A DNA stretch of 38,696 nucleotides from Clostridium sp. D33t1_170424_F3 (lineage in GTDB: Bacteria > Bacillota > Clostridia > Oscillospirales > Acutalibacteraceae). A program made the position numbers and the translations under genes. The notes beneath the pieces are model-generated. The model did no database searches and was not told where the DNA came from. It saw nothing but the letters and a program-made list of their open reading frames with translations. Shown in pieces: positions 1 through 12,948 of the stretch. The DNA lies in assembly GCF_015667585.1 (NCBI RefSeq), contig NZ_JADPEG010000022.1:1-38696 (forward strand), written 5' to 3'. The stretch's first letter is position 1. Each line of letters starts with the position of its first letter.

Positions 1-194
1 TTCTCAAGACGGAATGCATCTACCGCCACAAGCCCGCTTCTTTTGAGGAGGCTAACGACATGATCGATCGCTTCATCCACTTCTACAACCATGAGCGCAT
101 CCAGCTAAAAACCGGAGAGGCGCCGCTGACGCAACGCCTCTCCACCTAAAACTCAATATTTCCTACCATGGCTCTTTTTTGTACTGTCCGCACA
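1..194 (+). mobile_element. 3' end of an IS3-family insertion sequence
   Basis: The window opens inside an insertion sequence. It holds the last part of the transposase followed by about 45 bases of non-coding end sequence. The likely right terminal inverted repeat is the stretch reading TTTTTGTACTGTCCGCACA at about 176-194. The exact end is an inference because the left end lies outside the window. The element probably marks the edge of a mobile or accessory segment. Confidence 0.7.
3..149 (+). CDS. IS3-family transposase (OrfB), C-terminal fragment
   Basis: The reading frame open from position 3 gives 48 residues ending in TAA at 147-149. It contains the typical C-terminal DDE transposase pattern of IS3/IS150-like OrfB proteins: CIYRHKPASFEEAN, then MIDRFIHFYNHERIQLKTG, then APL. 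The NHERIQ block follows the catalytic Glu helix in this family. The start lies outside the window, so whether the complete protein is intact cannot be judged. The family assignment rests on recognising this conserved tail. Confidence 0.8.
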   Translation, partial: LKTECIYRHKPASFEEANDMIDRFIHFYNHERIQLKTGEAPLTQRLST

Positions 195-349
195 ACCTAG
201 GGCAGTTCAGTTTTCGGAGGGCTTTTTTGTTTCCGCCGATACCGCCTTCCTGGTTTTATTCTTGTATAACGCCTAATTAGAATCAATACAGACGAGAAGG
301 AAGACGTAAATCGCTGCTTTCACAGAAAAATATTGTTTACTTCTAGCCT

Positions 350-376
350 GCCGCCTTCACAGGCGGCGGCTTTTTT
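350..376 (+). terminator. Rho-independent terminator
   Basis: A 7-bp GC-rich stem (GCCGCCT 350-356 with AGGCGGC 361-367) has a 4-nt loop and is followed after GGC by six T residues. It would stop plus-strand transcription coming from the insertion sequence side. Confidence 0.75.
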
Positions 377-568
377 AAAGTTCAGGGCATAAATTGAACG
401 ATGTTAGCAGAAGTGCATATTAAAGGTTAAACAGCTCAAGATTGTAAAAACGCAGGCGTTACGAAAGGCGGGCCATATCAACAAAAATCATGTTGCAAGA
501 ATCTTCCTGTTTAATAGGATAGAGGATTCCTATAACGTTTTATTCAGGTGATAAATTATCACGAAATC

Positions 569-597
569 CAACTTTATACCCAGTATTTAACTATAAT
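569..597 (+). promoter_or_regulatory. Candidate promoter of the MORN lipoprotein gene
   Basis: There is a perfect -10 box TATAAT at 592-597. The hexamer 17 bp upstream (569-574) is a poor -35 match. The site lies about 45 bp before the start codon. The other sequence between 150 and 569 is non-coding, apart from the terminator at 350-376 and a weaker promoter-like pair, TTGAAC 394-399 with TATTAA 418-423 (18-bp spacer). Confidence 0.4.
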
Positions 598-641
598 GAA
601 AAAGGGTTTACCCCAAAAAAAGTATAAAGGAAGAGTAAGAA

Positions 642-1784
642 ATGAAAAAAATGTTAAAACGGGTGATTTGCTTCTGTATGGCCTTATGTATTTGCACTTC
701 TCTGACTGCCTGCACAAAGGATGTACAAAATGAGCCGGTTACCGTTGAAGTGGGAGCCGCTAATGATGAGGGAGGTGAAAAAGCGGGGAAGTTTACGGGA
801 ACTTTGGAAGATGGAAAGCCCAGCGGTGAGGGTACCATTGTTTTTGACGACGGCTGGACTTTTAAGGGGGAATTCGAAAAGGGCGTCGCTGGAAAAGGCG
901 CGGTGACAGATTTGCCCATGGTAGTTGTTTACGATGGAACAGAATATCAGGGAACATACGACGGGGATGTTGACATGGGCATTGCGGAAGGAACAGGAAA
1001 ATTTGTTTGTAACGGCGAAGATAGGACTTTTCAGTATGAAGGAGAATGGACTAAAGGAGAAATGACAGGAAAAGGTTCTTTAAATGCAGGACCGATTGAG
1101 GTACAGTTATTTGGAGAAACACACAAGGGGACTTATATTGGAGAGATGCAGGACGGAAAGCTTCAGGGAAAGGGCACTTTTACGGATGATACGGACGCCG
1201 ATCCAGTTTTAACCTACACGGGAGAGTGGAAGGCTGGATTCTGCGATGGGCAAGGGTATCTTAAGGATATCAGCGAAGAAAAGATTCCCCAAAAAGGAAC
1301 CTTTACAAAAGGGGAATTTACGCCGACCGTATTGGAGGCAATGCAGTCTGTTGGAATGTATAAAGAAGCCCCCTATACAGTTTCTGAAACCGGCGCAGCG
1401 TTTATCAGCGCGCATGACGATCTCTTTTTGGATCATAATGTAGAGGCAGTTGCGAAAGCGGTAGAAGCGGATCCGTTTGATTACTTAAGTTATGCAAAAA
1501 ACACGGACTCCTGTGACGGGAAACTTGTTAAAATTCCAAATCTGCATGTTGTGCAAATTACAGAACAGAACTATTGGGGTGCAGACAGGACCCAGATGAT
1601 CTTATGTGATTCTCTATGGGAACAAACTTATCAGGTGGATTATGTAGGGAAGATACCGGATGTTGTACAGGGGGATCAGGTTACGCTGTTTGCGATGCCA
1701 ATAGATTACTTTGCCTATAAGAACACACAGAACAACCAGGTGCTGGCAGTAGCCGCCATTGGTGCACTGGTTAAAAAAGAATAA
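642..1784 (+). CDS. MORN-repeat lipoprotein
   Basis: This is a 380-residue predicted lipoprotein. The N-terminus has a basic stretch, a hydrophobic core and a lipobox LTAC with the lipidated Cys at residue 24, so it should be anchored on the outer face of the membrane. Residues about 50-225 contain roughly five MORN-type repeats (for example YEGEWTKGEMTGKGS, GTYIGEMQDGKLQGKGTF and YTGEWKAGFCDGQGY), which form beta-hairpin ladders. The C-terminal 150 residues (from about 230) are not repetitive and I do not recognise them. A purine-rich site (AGGAAGAG) precedes the ATG. The gene is visibly poorer in GC than guaB and the genes after it and sits next to an IS end, so it may have been acquired. 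The substrate or partner is unknown. Confidence 0.75.
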   Translation: MKKMLKRVICFCMALCICTSLTACTKDVQNEPVTVEVGAANDEGGEKAGKFTGTLEDGKPSGEGTIVFDDGWTFKGEFEKGVAGKGAVTDLPMVVVYDGTEYQGTYDGDVDMGIAEGTGKFVCNGEDRTFQYEGEWTKGEMTGKGSLNAGPIEVQLFGETHKGTYIGEMQDGKLQGKGTFTDDTDADPVLTYTGEWKAGFCDGQGYLKDISEEKIPQKGTFTKGEFTPTVLEAMQSVGMYKEAPYTVSETGAAFISAHDDLFLDHNVEAVAKAVEADPFDYLSYAKNTDSCDGKLVKIPNLHVVQITEQNYWGADRTQMILCDSLWEQTYQVDYVGKIPDVVQGDQVTLFAMPIDYFAYKNTQNNQVLAVAAIGALVKKE

Positions 1785-1851
1785 TACAAAAGTGAAAAGA
1801 ATGATGCGGATATTTTAATTTTGAACAGACCAAATAAAAAGGAATGACAAT

Positions 1852-1894
1852 ACACCCCCTGATGTTGGCATAATAGAACTACATCAGGGGGTGT
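1852..1894 (+). terminator. Long hairpin after the MORN gene
   Basis: A perfect 14-bp inverted repeat, ACACCCCCTGATGT (1852-1865) and ACATCAGGGGGTGT (1881-1894), has a 15-nt loop. It lies 68 bp after the MORN stop codon. No clear T-run follows, so it could be a terminator or part of a small mobile or regulatory element. Confidence 0.5.
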
Positions 1895-2177
1895 TGTAAT
1901 GAATAAAAGAAGCGACACAAAACCAGATATGAACAGGAATATTAGAATTGCGCAAAGCAGGCAAAAATGGCGGTAAAAAATTGTGTTTCCCCTCGGGGAA
2001 AGAGTAAGGAATGGTGCACAGCCAAGAAACGTGGAAGCGGATAGGCTTTTGAAATCAAACGGCTACAAATGGAGAATAAACAGCTGCATGATTTTCTGCG
2101 ACCCACGGAAAAGGAAGTGGAGGCAAGCGCCGGGTATCAGGTTATCTTCCAACACAGGGAAGCGTATCCAGTTAAAG
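1895..2177. other. Gene-poor stretch with a possible micro-ORF
   Basis: No confident gene is visible. A 25-codon ORF at 1899-1976 (ATG to TAA, product starting MNKRSDTKPDMNRN) has a GGGGGTG sequence just upstream, but that sequence is the arm of the preceding hairpin. A short palindrome, TTTCCCC/GGGGAAA, is at 1986-2001. A frame from 2069 (MENKQLHDFLRP) stays open but lacks a ribosome binding site. The stretch could be debris of a lost mobile gene. Confidence 0.4.
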
Positions 2178-2215
2178 ATGGGGAGAGGCGGCGCACAAGC
2201 GCCGCCTCTCCCCAT
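2178..2215 (-). terminator. Strong hairpin downstream of the collagen operon
   Basis: A perfect 17-bp stem, 2178-2194 with 2199-2215 and an ACAA loop, is centred on GAGGCGGCGC/GCGCCGCCTC. It lies 155 bp beyond the stop codon of the minus-strand collagen gene. The T-run on the minus side is short (ATCTTTAAC). It is the best terminator candidate for the collagen-like operon. Confidence 0.6.
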
Positions 2216-2369
2216 AATCTATTGCCCTGCCCAAGGGCGCTTTTTGTTCTGTTTGCACAATCTGGGGCTGTTCACCGGTCAGGACGGAAGAGGACGTTTC
2301 TTTGTCAATGCGTATTCCCAATCGGTTTGTTTTGTTTGGTACGTCGAATGGAAAAGCGAACGGGCAGGG

Positions 2370-7108
<4,739 letters not shown>

Positions 7109-7156
7109 TTTGCGGTAAAGTTTTGCAGAAATTCCGCAGTTTTCGCAGAATAGGTA

Positions 7157-7186
7157 TTGACAAACAGGGACAACCTATCATATAAT
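7157..7186 (+). promoter_or_regulatory. Promoter of the tRNA cluster
   Basis: TTGACA (7157-7162) and TATAAT (7181-7186) are both consensus hexamers with an 18-bp spacer. They lie 40 bp before the first tRNA. Confidence 0.9.
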
Positions 7187-7226
7187 AATAAACGCTTCAC
7201 ACAAACACCTGTGTGAATGCGTTTAT

Positions 7227-7303
7227 GGCGGCATAGCTCAGTTGGCTAGAGCATTCGGTTCATACCCGAAGTGTCACTGGTTCAAATCCAGTTGCCGCTA
7301 CCA
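7227..7303 (+). tRNA. tRNA-Met (CAT)
   Basis: A full cloverleaf is visible. The acceptor stem pairs GGCGGCA with TGCCGCT, the anticodon stem TTCGG/CCGAA encloses loop TTCATAC, and the T-loop is TTCAAAT. CCA is encoded at 7301-7303. The anticodon is CAT. The shape and sequence fit elongator tRNA-Met rather than initiator; a lysidine-modified Ile tRNA is less likely. Confidence 0.93.
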
Positions 7304-7307
7304 ATAC

Positions 7308-7382
7308 GGCCCGGTGGTCAAGCGGTTAAGACACCGCCCTTTCACGGCGGTAACACGAGTTCGATTCTCGTCCGGGTCACCA
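7308..7382 (+). tRNA. tRNA-Glu (TTC)
   Basis: The acceptor stem GGCCCGG pairs with CCGGGTC (one G-U). The anticodon stem CCGCC/GGCGG encloses loop CTTTCAC, giving anticodon TTC. The T-loop is TTCGATT and CCA is encoded. It starts 4 bp after the tRNA-Met CCA. Confidence 0.95.
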
Positions 7383-7413
7383 TCTTATCATCCCCGCACA
7401 CTGCGCGGGATAT

Positions 7414-7490
7414 GGACGCATAGCTCAGCTGGTTAGAGCGCTCGCCTCACACGCGAGAGGTCATGGGTTCGAGTCCCCTTGTGTCCACCA
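7414..7490 (+). tRNA. tRNA-Val (CAC)
   Basis: The acceptor stem GGACGCA pairs with TGTGTCC (one G-U). The anticodon stem CTCGC/GCGAG encloses loop CTCACAC, giving anticodon CAC for the GTG codon. CCA is encoded at 7488-7490. The T-stem has one mismatch. Confidence 0.93.
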
Positions 7491-7518
7491 AATCGGGTCC
7501 GAGAGGACACACGGAACG

Positions 7519-7551
7519 GCACCTATAGCGCAGGCTATAGGTGCTTTTGTT
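7519..7551 (+). terminator. Terminator of the tRNA operon
   Basis: A perfect 10-bp stem, GCACCTATAG (7519-7528) with CTATAGGTGC (7535-7544), has a 6-nt loop and is followed by TTTTGTT. Confidence 0.85.
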
Positions 7552-7600
7552 AATAAAAAAGAAGCCGGCGGCCTGTCCGCGCGGCGGGAGGTTCAAGCAT

Positions 7601-8182
7601 ATGAAAAAAATTGCAAAGAAAACAGCGATGCTTCTGGCGGCCCTGTTCCTGATGGGTGCCGTGTCCGCCTGCGGCGTCACTGTCGATACGGTTTCCAGTG
7701 AGGACGGCACCACGTCCAATGTGATCGTCAGCTCCAATCCGGATCCGGAGCAGCCCGAGGGCGGCGACGCGGTTTCCTCTGAAAAGCCGAAGATTACCGA
7801 CGCGGACGTGGACGACAATCTGGACGGTCTGTGCAAATTCCTGGCGGACCACGGCGGGGTGAGCGGCGACGCGGCGCAGATGGCGCCGGAGTTCATCGGC
7901 GCGAAGGCCGGCGTGCAGTATAAGTTCAGCTATGAGGGCACCAACAATGTTGTTGTGGAACTGTATGAGTACGACCCGGAGAATCTGGACGAGACCGCGC
8001 AGGCGGTTCAGGACAACGTAAAGAAGGACAATACCTTTATGGTCATCGGCCAGCAGGTCACGGACGCGTACCTGTCCGACAGCGGCAAATATTTGATGAT
8101 CTACAAGGACACGCAGAGCGGCGAAAAGAACGAGCTGCACAAGAAAGAGATCGTCGAGCTTCTCCAGGGCTTTAAGTCGTAA
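7601..8182 (+). CDS. Small lipoprotein of unknown function
   Basis: The product is 193 residues. The signal sequence ends in lipobox VSAC with the lipidated Cys at residue 24. An acidic, Ser-rich linker follows (about residues 30-65), then a compact C-terminal domain with FSYEGTNNVVVELYEYD and YLMIYKDTQSGE. The domain is not one I can name confidently; similar small secreted proteins are common in clostridia. The ATG at 7601 is chosen because GGGAGG lies 10 bases upstream and the signal peptide begins there. It is a single-gene unit between the tRNA terminator and its own terminator. Confidence 0.75.
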   Translation: MKKIAKKTAMLLAALFLMGAVSACGVTVDTVSSEDGTTSNVIVSSNPDPEQPEGGDAVSSEKPKITDADVDDNLDGLCKFLADHGGVSGDAAQMAPEFIGAKAGVQYKFSYEGTNNVVVELYEYDPENLDETAQAVQDNVKKDNTFMVIGQQVTDAYLSDSGKYLMIYKDTQSGEKNELHKKEIVELLQGFKS

Positions 8183-8204
8183 AAACATGATATATAAGCT
8201 GCAC

Positions 8205-8238
8205 GCCCCGCCGGAATGCATTCCGGCGGGGCTTTTTT
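8205..8238 (+). terminator. Terminator of the lipoprotein gene
   Basis: A perfect 13-bp stem, GCCCCGCCGGAAT (8205-8217) with ATTCCGGCGGGGC (8220-8232), has a 2-nt nominal loop and is followed by six T residues. Confidence 0.95.
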
Positions 8239-8358
8239 GCGTTTTCTGCGGATGGAGGATCAAAACAATATGCGTTGTGAATAAATTTTACCAGAAATAT
8301 AAAGTGATAATTCGCTTTGAAAACAAATAAATCGGGCCAATATGACACACTAATACTG

Positions 8359-8395
8359 TGTATAAATCTGGAATTGATAAAAGCAGATTTATACA
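8359..8395 (+). promoter_or_regulatory. 12-bp inverted repeat upstream of GH27 gene 1
   Basis: TGTATAAATCTG (8359-8370) and CAGATTTATACA (8384-8395) form a perfect AT-rich inverted repeat with a 13-bp centre. It lies 91 bp before the start codon and there is no T-run. It may be an operator or a leader hairpin. No copy is seen upstream of the second GH27 gene. The rest of 8239-8485 is non-coding with no other clear signal. Confidence 0.45.
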
Positions 8396-8485
8396 TTATA
8401 GGAATTATTTCTCAAGAGCGCCGGGCTGCCGTTCAAAAGAGGGGGCGTTGGTCCGGTTTGTGAAAAGCAGTAAGGAGGAAGAAAC

Positions 8486-11400
8486 ATGGGAAAGTGGAAA
8501 AAGGGTTTGGCGGCAGTACTGGCCGGCGTACTGCTGTTCTCGACGGCAATGGTTTCGCAGAACGATTTTGGTACGGCAAAGGTAGAAAAGCAGGACAAGC
8601 TGCCGGTCATGGGCTGGAGCAGCTGGAACCTGTACCAGGGAGATGTCAGTGAAGCAGAGATCAAAGCGCAAGCCGATGCGCTGGTCGAAACAGGTCTTGC
8701 GGAAAAGGGGTATACATATGTTTTGCTCGACGACGGCGCGCTGGCGGCAGAGCGCGATGAGTTCGGTAACTTGCAGCCCAATGATAAATTCTCCAATGGA
8801 TTCAAGGCATTGGGAGACTATTTGCATGGACAGAATTTAAACTTCGGTATGCAGAATTCCGCCGGTAAAACGACCGGTTCCGGCCTGCCGGGTTCCTACC
8901 ATTACGAATTGCGCGACGCAAAGACTTATGCGGGTTGGGGCGTCGACCTGTTAAAGTACGTTTTCTGCAATAATCCGCTGGTGACAAAGCCGCTGAACCC
9001 CATTCCGGGAGAAGCGAATGGACAGAGCTTTACCCGGGAAATAGAAGGAATGGGGCCGGAAGCGCCGGCGATCAACAGGATCGTGATCAAAGAAGTAAAG
9101 GATGGCGTCTCAACCTATTTGAAGACAGTACACCTCTCATCGGACAATACTTCGATGACAGGCGAGGTTTCTTTCAACCCAGAAACCGAATACATAATCA
9201 ACTTAGATGCCAATCAAGACCTTTCCAAAGCAGGGACAGCCAACCTTACGTTTGATATGGAAAAGGTTGATCCTGCGGCAAAATACACAGTGGACGTTTA
9301 TTGCTTCAACAGTGATATGCCGCGCTGGCTGTCCGTGGAGGTCAATCCGCAAGCTGAGAGTCACTATAACAAATTTTATCTGAAGTCCGACGTCACCGGG
9401 AACCAGGCGGAAACGGACGCAGAGTCGCGCAGCATTTACGATGTCCCGCTCAAGGAAGGCAAAAACCAGATTTCGTTCTATCTGGACAAAGACGACGTTA
9501 TGGAAGCATACCGGCAGGACACGATCCGCAGCTTTGCCGCAATGGACAAAGCGATTGCCGCGACCGGGCACGATATGCTTCTGAGCATCTGCGACTGGGG
9601 CTGGGCTGAACCGCAAACCGGATGGGGCAAGGATGTCGCGCACTATTGGCGCACCACAGCGGACACAACCCGCACAAAGGGGAAGATCGAATGGTCGGGC
9701 GACGGACAAAACGGCCTGTCCGTTCTGGGTGTGTATGAAAAGAATGTTGTTTTGGACGAGTACGCCGGTCCGTTTGGCTACAATGACCCGGACGCGCTGG
9801 CCGTTGGGCTGGACGGTTTGAACGAGGAACAGAACCGGTCCCATTTCACCCTCTGGTGTATGATGGCGGCCCCGCTGCTGTTGAGCGCGGACCTGACCGC
9901 CGCCGCCAAGGACGTGCTGGATATCGTCGGCAACGAGGATATTATCGCGCTGGATCAGGACAATCTTTATTTGCAGGCAAAGCGCTTCAAACAAAGCGAA
10001 GACGAAAAGATTGATTATCTGGTCAAGCCGCTGGAGGACGGTTCCGTTGCGCTGTGTATCTTTAATAAGGGTACAGAGAAAACGGAAGCAAGTGTTCCGA
10101 TCAAAGAAGTCGCAGAAGCTGCCATTGAAAAAGTAAATGCAAAGGGCAGTGAGCACCTGTCCGAAGCACAAATGAAAATGTTTACCGAAACCTTCAAGGC
10201 GGCGGAGCGCTATACCTCCGAGGACCTTTGGAATGAAGAAACCGGTGCGGTTAAGCCGGATGAAAAGATTTCCGTAAGCGTTCCGGCCAGCGGCGTCAGG
10301 GTCTTCAAACTTGCTCCGGCGGTTGAACAGGAAGTCAGCGTTAAGATAACACAAGCACCGGAAACGGTAGAGCGGGGCGCACAGACGGAATTTAAAGCAA
10401 CGGTTACTGGCGCGAAGCAGGATAATACGGTTATGTGGGAGATAGAGGGAATAGATCCGGCGGAAGAAGCCGTTACCCGCATAGATGACAATGGTGTGCT
10501 GACCGTTGCGGCGGATGAAAAATTGGATGCAATAACAGTGAAAGCAATCTCCAATGAGGACAGGACAAAGGTCGAAAAAGCCTTGATTAAAATTATTAAG
10601 GCGACTAAACCCAGCGTAATAGGGATAGACCCTCTGGAGCCGATGGAAAAGGACGAAGGGATTGTATTCAAGGATTTGGAATTGCCTCCCACGATTACCG
10701 TGAATACCTTGCAAAACAATGAAACCGGAACAGCGAAAATCAATGTCAAATGGAATGAACCGGCAGAACCTCTGACAGCAGGAGAATATGAAATAGTCGG
10801 TGATCTGCAAATTGGAGAGGATTTCTACAACCCGCAGGAGGTAATGGCCCGTGTGGATCTGGTAGTGAAGAAGAATCCCGCGCCTCATATGCTCACGGTT
10901 CAATATAACGCCGATTCTGCTAAATTAAATATTGAAAACATGGAAGATGTAAATCAGGACGGCGTTTATACCGAAGAAATCATGGGTGGAGAACCGATTT
11001 CCCTGCACTTTACTCCAGAAAATGATAACCGGATTTTCGCAAAAGTGTTTGTAAACGGAACTGGTGAGAAGGTAAAAGAAACAGATTCTTTTACATATAA
11101 ATTTGAAATGCCGAACAAGGACACGAAAATATATATGGCGTTCCGAACAGTGGACAAGGCGGCATTGCGTGAGGCGGTTGATCGATCGGTGGCTTTCCAG
11201 GCCAGTGACGCTTACGAGGAAGTAGAAAAAAGTAATAGAAATAAATTTGAGAAGACGCTAAAAGAAGCACAGAATATCTTGAAAAAAATCGATACAGATC
11301 AAGTGGAAATCGACGAAGCTTATATAGAACTGTTTAACGCAATGGAAAACATGAGGCTTACCGAAGAATTCCTGCTGGAAAACATAGTGGCCGTTTTGGC

Positions 11401-12346
11401 GGAACTGTCTCCCGACGCATACACTCAGAACAGCTGGAGACTTTTATCAAATGCTTTGAAAGAAGCCCAGTATGTTTTGGAGAATGAAATGGCCGATCAT
11501 GGAAAAGTAGATTCTACCTATTATTGGTTGCGCATCGTTCTCAGAGACTTGGAATACAAAGTAGATTTAACCGAGCTGACAAAGCTTTTGGAAAAGGCGC
11601 AGACAATCAGGGAGCGGCTGGATAAGGATTACGAGGAAGAAGGGAAAGAGGCATTCCTGGAAGCGCTGACAAAAGCTCTCTCCATGGACGTCATCCATAC
11701 ACAGGAAGAGGTTGACGAGGCGAAGGCGGCCCTTGACAAAGCGATAAAAGAATTGAAACTCCTCTCTGCCAAGGATCGCCTGAAAAAGCTGATGCAGGAG
11801 GCAAACAATCTCAAGGACCTCAGCAAATACGATTCCGCCAGCCGGACGCGCCTGTCCAGAGCGCTGGAGGCGGCAAACAAAGCCCTGGCGAGCGGGACAG
11901 AGGATGAAATGGAGCAAGCCTGCAAAGCACTTGAAGAGGCGCTGGAGAAGATGGAGGTACAGAAAAAGCCTAGCCGTCCCCAAAAGGATACGTCCTCAAC
12001 GCCGATGACCTACGGCGAAGGGACCGCGCGGGCAGACGTTCCGGCGCTGATCGCGGCGCAGGCCGTGCAGGCAACCGTATCCGTGCGCTCCGATACAACC
12101 ATGCCGTTTGTGTTGAAGCGGGGAAAAGCGTATTGCTTCAAAATGACGGTACTGGACGGCCGCACGGAAATCCCGTCCTTCACTGTCGGCAACAACAGCG
12201 TCCTGAAAACCCAGTTTGTCGCGCAGGTTGGCAGCGACTGCTATTTCCGTGTGTGGGCGGTCGGTAAGCCGGGGCAGGGAACCGGCGTGTATACCGCAAT
12301 GCCCGGCGAATTCCCGCAGCTCAAATGTCTGGTGACCGTCGGTTGA
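8486..12346 (+). CDS. GH27 alpha-galactosidase-like protein, probable pseudoenzyme
   Basis: This is a 1286-residue secreted protein with a signal peptide at about 1-28. The GH27 (melibiase) barrel begins with GWSSWNLY and YVLLDD. It is interrupted at about residues 165-345 by a jelly-roll-like insert (YTVDVYCFNSDMPRWLSVEVN, then VPLKEGKNQISFYL). It resumes with ICDWGW, WRTTAD and YNDPD. A C-terminal beta domain runs to about 610, then Ig-like and other beta modules, four FIVAR-like three-helix repeats (about 890-1157) and a conserved C-terminal domain (1170-1286). The nucleophile position in LKYDxC is Val159 (GTT for GAT), the disulfide Cys is Gly131 and the active-site Tyr is Gln123, although Asp393, a candidate acid/base, remains. 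Alpha-galactosidase activity is therefore unlikely; it may bind sugars. AGGAGG precedes the ATG. Confidence 0.85.
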   Translation: MGKWKKGLAAVLAGVLLFSTAMVSQNDFGTAKVEKQDKLPVMGWSSWNLYQGDVSEAEIKAQADALVETGLAEKGYTYVLLDDGALAAERDEFGNLQPNDKFSNGFKALGDYLHGQNLNFGMQNSAGKTTGSGLPGSYHYELRDAKTYAGWGVDLLKYVFCNNPLVTKPLNPIPGEANGQSFTREIEGMGPEAPAINRIVIKEVKDGVSTYLKTVHLSSDNTSMTGEVSFNPETEYIINLDANQDLSKAGTANLTFDMEKVDPAAKYTVDVYCFNSDMPRWLSVEVNPQAESHYNKFYLKSDVTGNQAETDAESRSIYDVPLKEGKNQISFYLDKDDVMEAYRQDTIRSFAAMDKAIAATGHDMLLSICDWGWAEPQTGWGKDVAHYWRTTADTTRTKGKIEWSGDGQNGLSVLGVYEKNVVLDEYAGPFGYNDPDALAVGLDGLNEEQNRSHFTLWCMMAAPLLLSADLTAAAKDVLDIVGNEDIIALDQDNLYLQAKRFKQSEDEKIDYLVKPLEDGSVALCIFNKGTEKTEASVPIKEVAEAAIEKVNAKGSEHLSEAQMKMFTETFKAAERYTSEDLWNEETGAVKPDEKISVSVPASGVRVFKLAPAVEQEVSVKITQAPETVERGAQTEFKATVTGAKQDNTVMWEIEGIDPAEEAVTRIDDNGVLTVAADEKLDAITVKAISNEDRTKVEKALIKIIKATKPSVIGIDPLEPMEKDEGIVFKDLELPPTITVNTLQNNETGTAKINVKWNEPAEPLTAGEYEIVGDLQIGEDFYNPQEVMARVDLVVKKNPAPHMLTVQYNADSAKLNIENMEDVNQDGVYTEEIMGGEPISLHFTPENDNRIFAKVFVNGTGEKVKETDSFTYKFEMPNKDTKIYMAFRTVDKAALREAVDRSVAFQASDAYEEVEKSNRNKFEKTLKEAQNILKKIDTDQVEIDEAYIELFNAMENMRLTEEFLLENIVAVLAELSPDAYTQNSWRLLSNALKEAQYVLENEMADHGKVDSTYYWLRIVLRDLEYKVDLTELTKLLEKAQTIRERLDKDYEEEGKEAFLEALTKALSMDVIHTQEEVDEAKAALDKAIKELKLLSAKDRLKKLMQEANNLKDLSKYDSASRTRLSRALEAANKALASGTEDEMEQACKALEEALEKMEVQKKPSRPQKDTSSTPMTYGEGTARADVPALIAAQAVQATVSVRSDTTMPFVLKRGKAYCFKMTVLDGRTEIPSFTVGNNSVLKTQFVAQVGSDCYFRVWAVGKPGQGTGVYTAMPGEFPQLKCLVTVG

Positions 12347-12420
12347 TGGGAGCCATCTCGCAAGATGTTCCACAAGAGACCGCAGAAGAGGTCCTGGCAA
12401 TAAAATAAAAGGAATGGAAA

Positions 12421-12467
12421 ATCGGGCCTTTGCGGAAACGTCAGGTTTGGCAGAGGCCCGATTTTTT
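12421..12467 (+). terminator. Terminator of GH27 gene 1
   Basis: A 9-bp stem, ATCGGGCCT (12421-12429) with AGGCCCGAT (12454-12462), has a 24-nt loop and ends in a run of six T residues. Confidence 0.8.
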
Positions 12468-12948
12468 GCATACAGGCAGGCCAGATCGGATGAAGAGCGT
12501 GCACCGGGGGCTTGAGGCCCTTTGGGATTGGGTCGGACCCTGCTGATTTCTTTTACCGCCGTTTATATTAGTTGATAAATATAATTTGTAATTTTTAATT
12601 ATGGAATAAAAAAGGTGGTGTTTGTATGTTTTTTCTGATAAAATCAATTATATACCGTAGTATTATAGATAAAATACAGTAATATTTTTAATTTTCCAGA
12701 TGCGATGGAAAAATCAGGAAATCATTATATGGCATGCATGACACCACCGTTTCGTCGTGCTGCGGGATGGTTTTAAATCGTACGTCAAAGTGAAAAAAAC
12801 CGATTGATAGCAGGATAGAAACAGAAAATGCGACAGGAAATAGTGTTTATAGTCAAAGATGAACTAACGTTTCTCAGGGCAGTCCCGGGAATCATCGGGA
12901 AGGGTGTTTTCCGGTTTGCATACATATTATTTTGAAGGAGGAAAAGAG
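12468..12948. other. Intergenic region between the two GH27 genes
   Basis: No gene is visible. The part at about 12550-12700 is strikingly AT-rich, with several TATAAT-like hexamers (for example TATTAT and TATAGAT near 12660), and probably holds the promoter of the second GH27 gene. I could not pick a single -35/-10 pair. The GC content rises again close to the start codon. Confidence 0.5.

Noticed and set aside
9203-10903. A 566-codon minus-strand open frame opposite GH27 gene 1
   Set aside because: Shadow frame with no known motif and no ribosome binding site.
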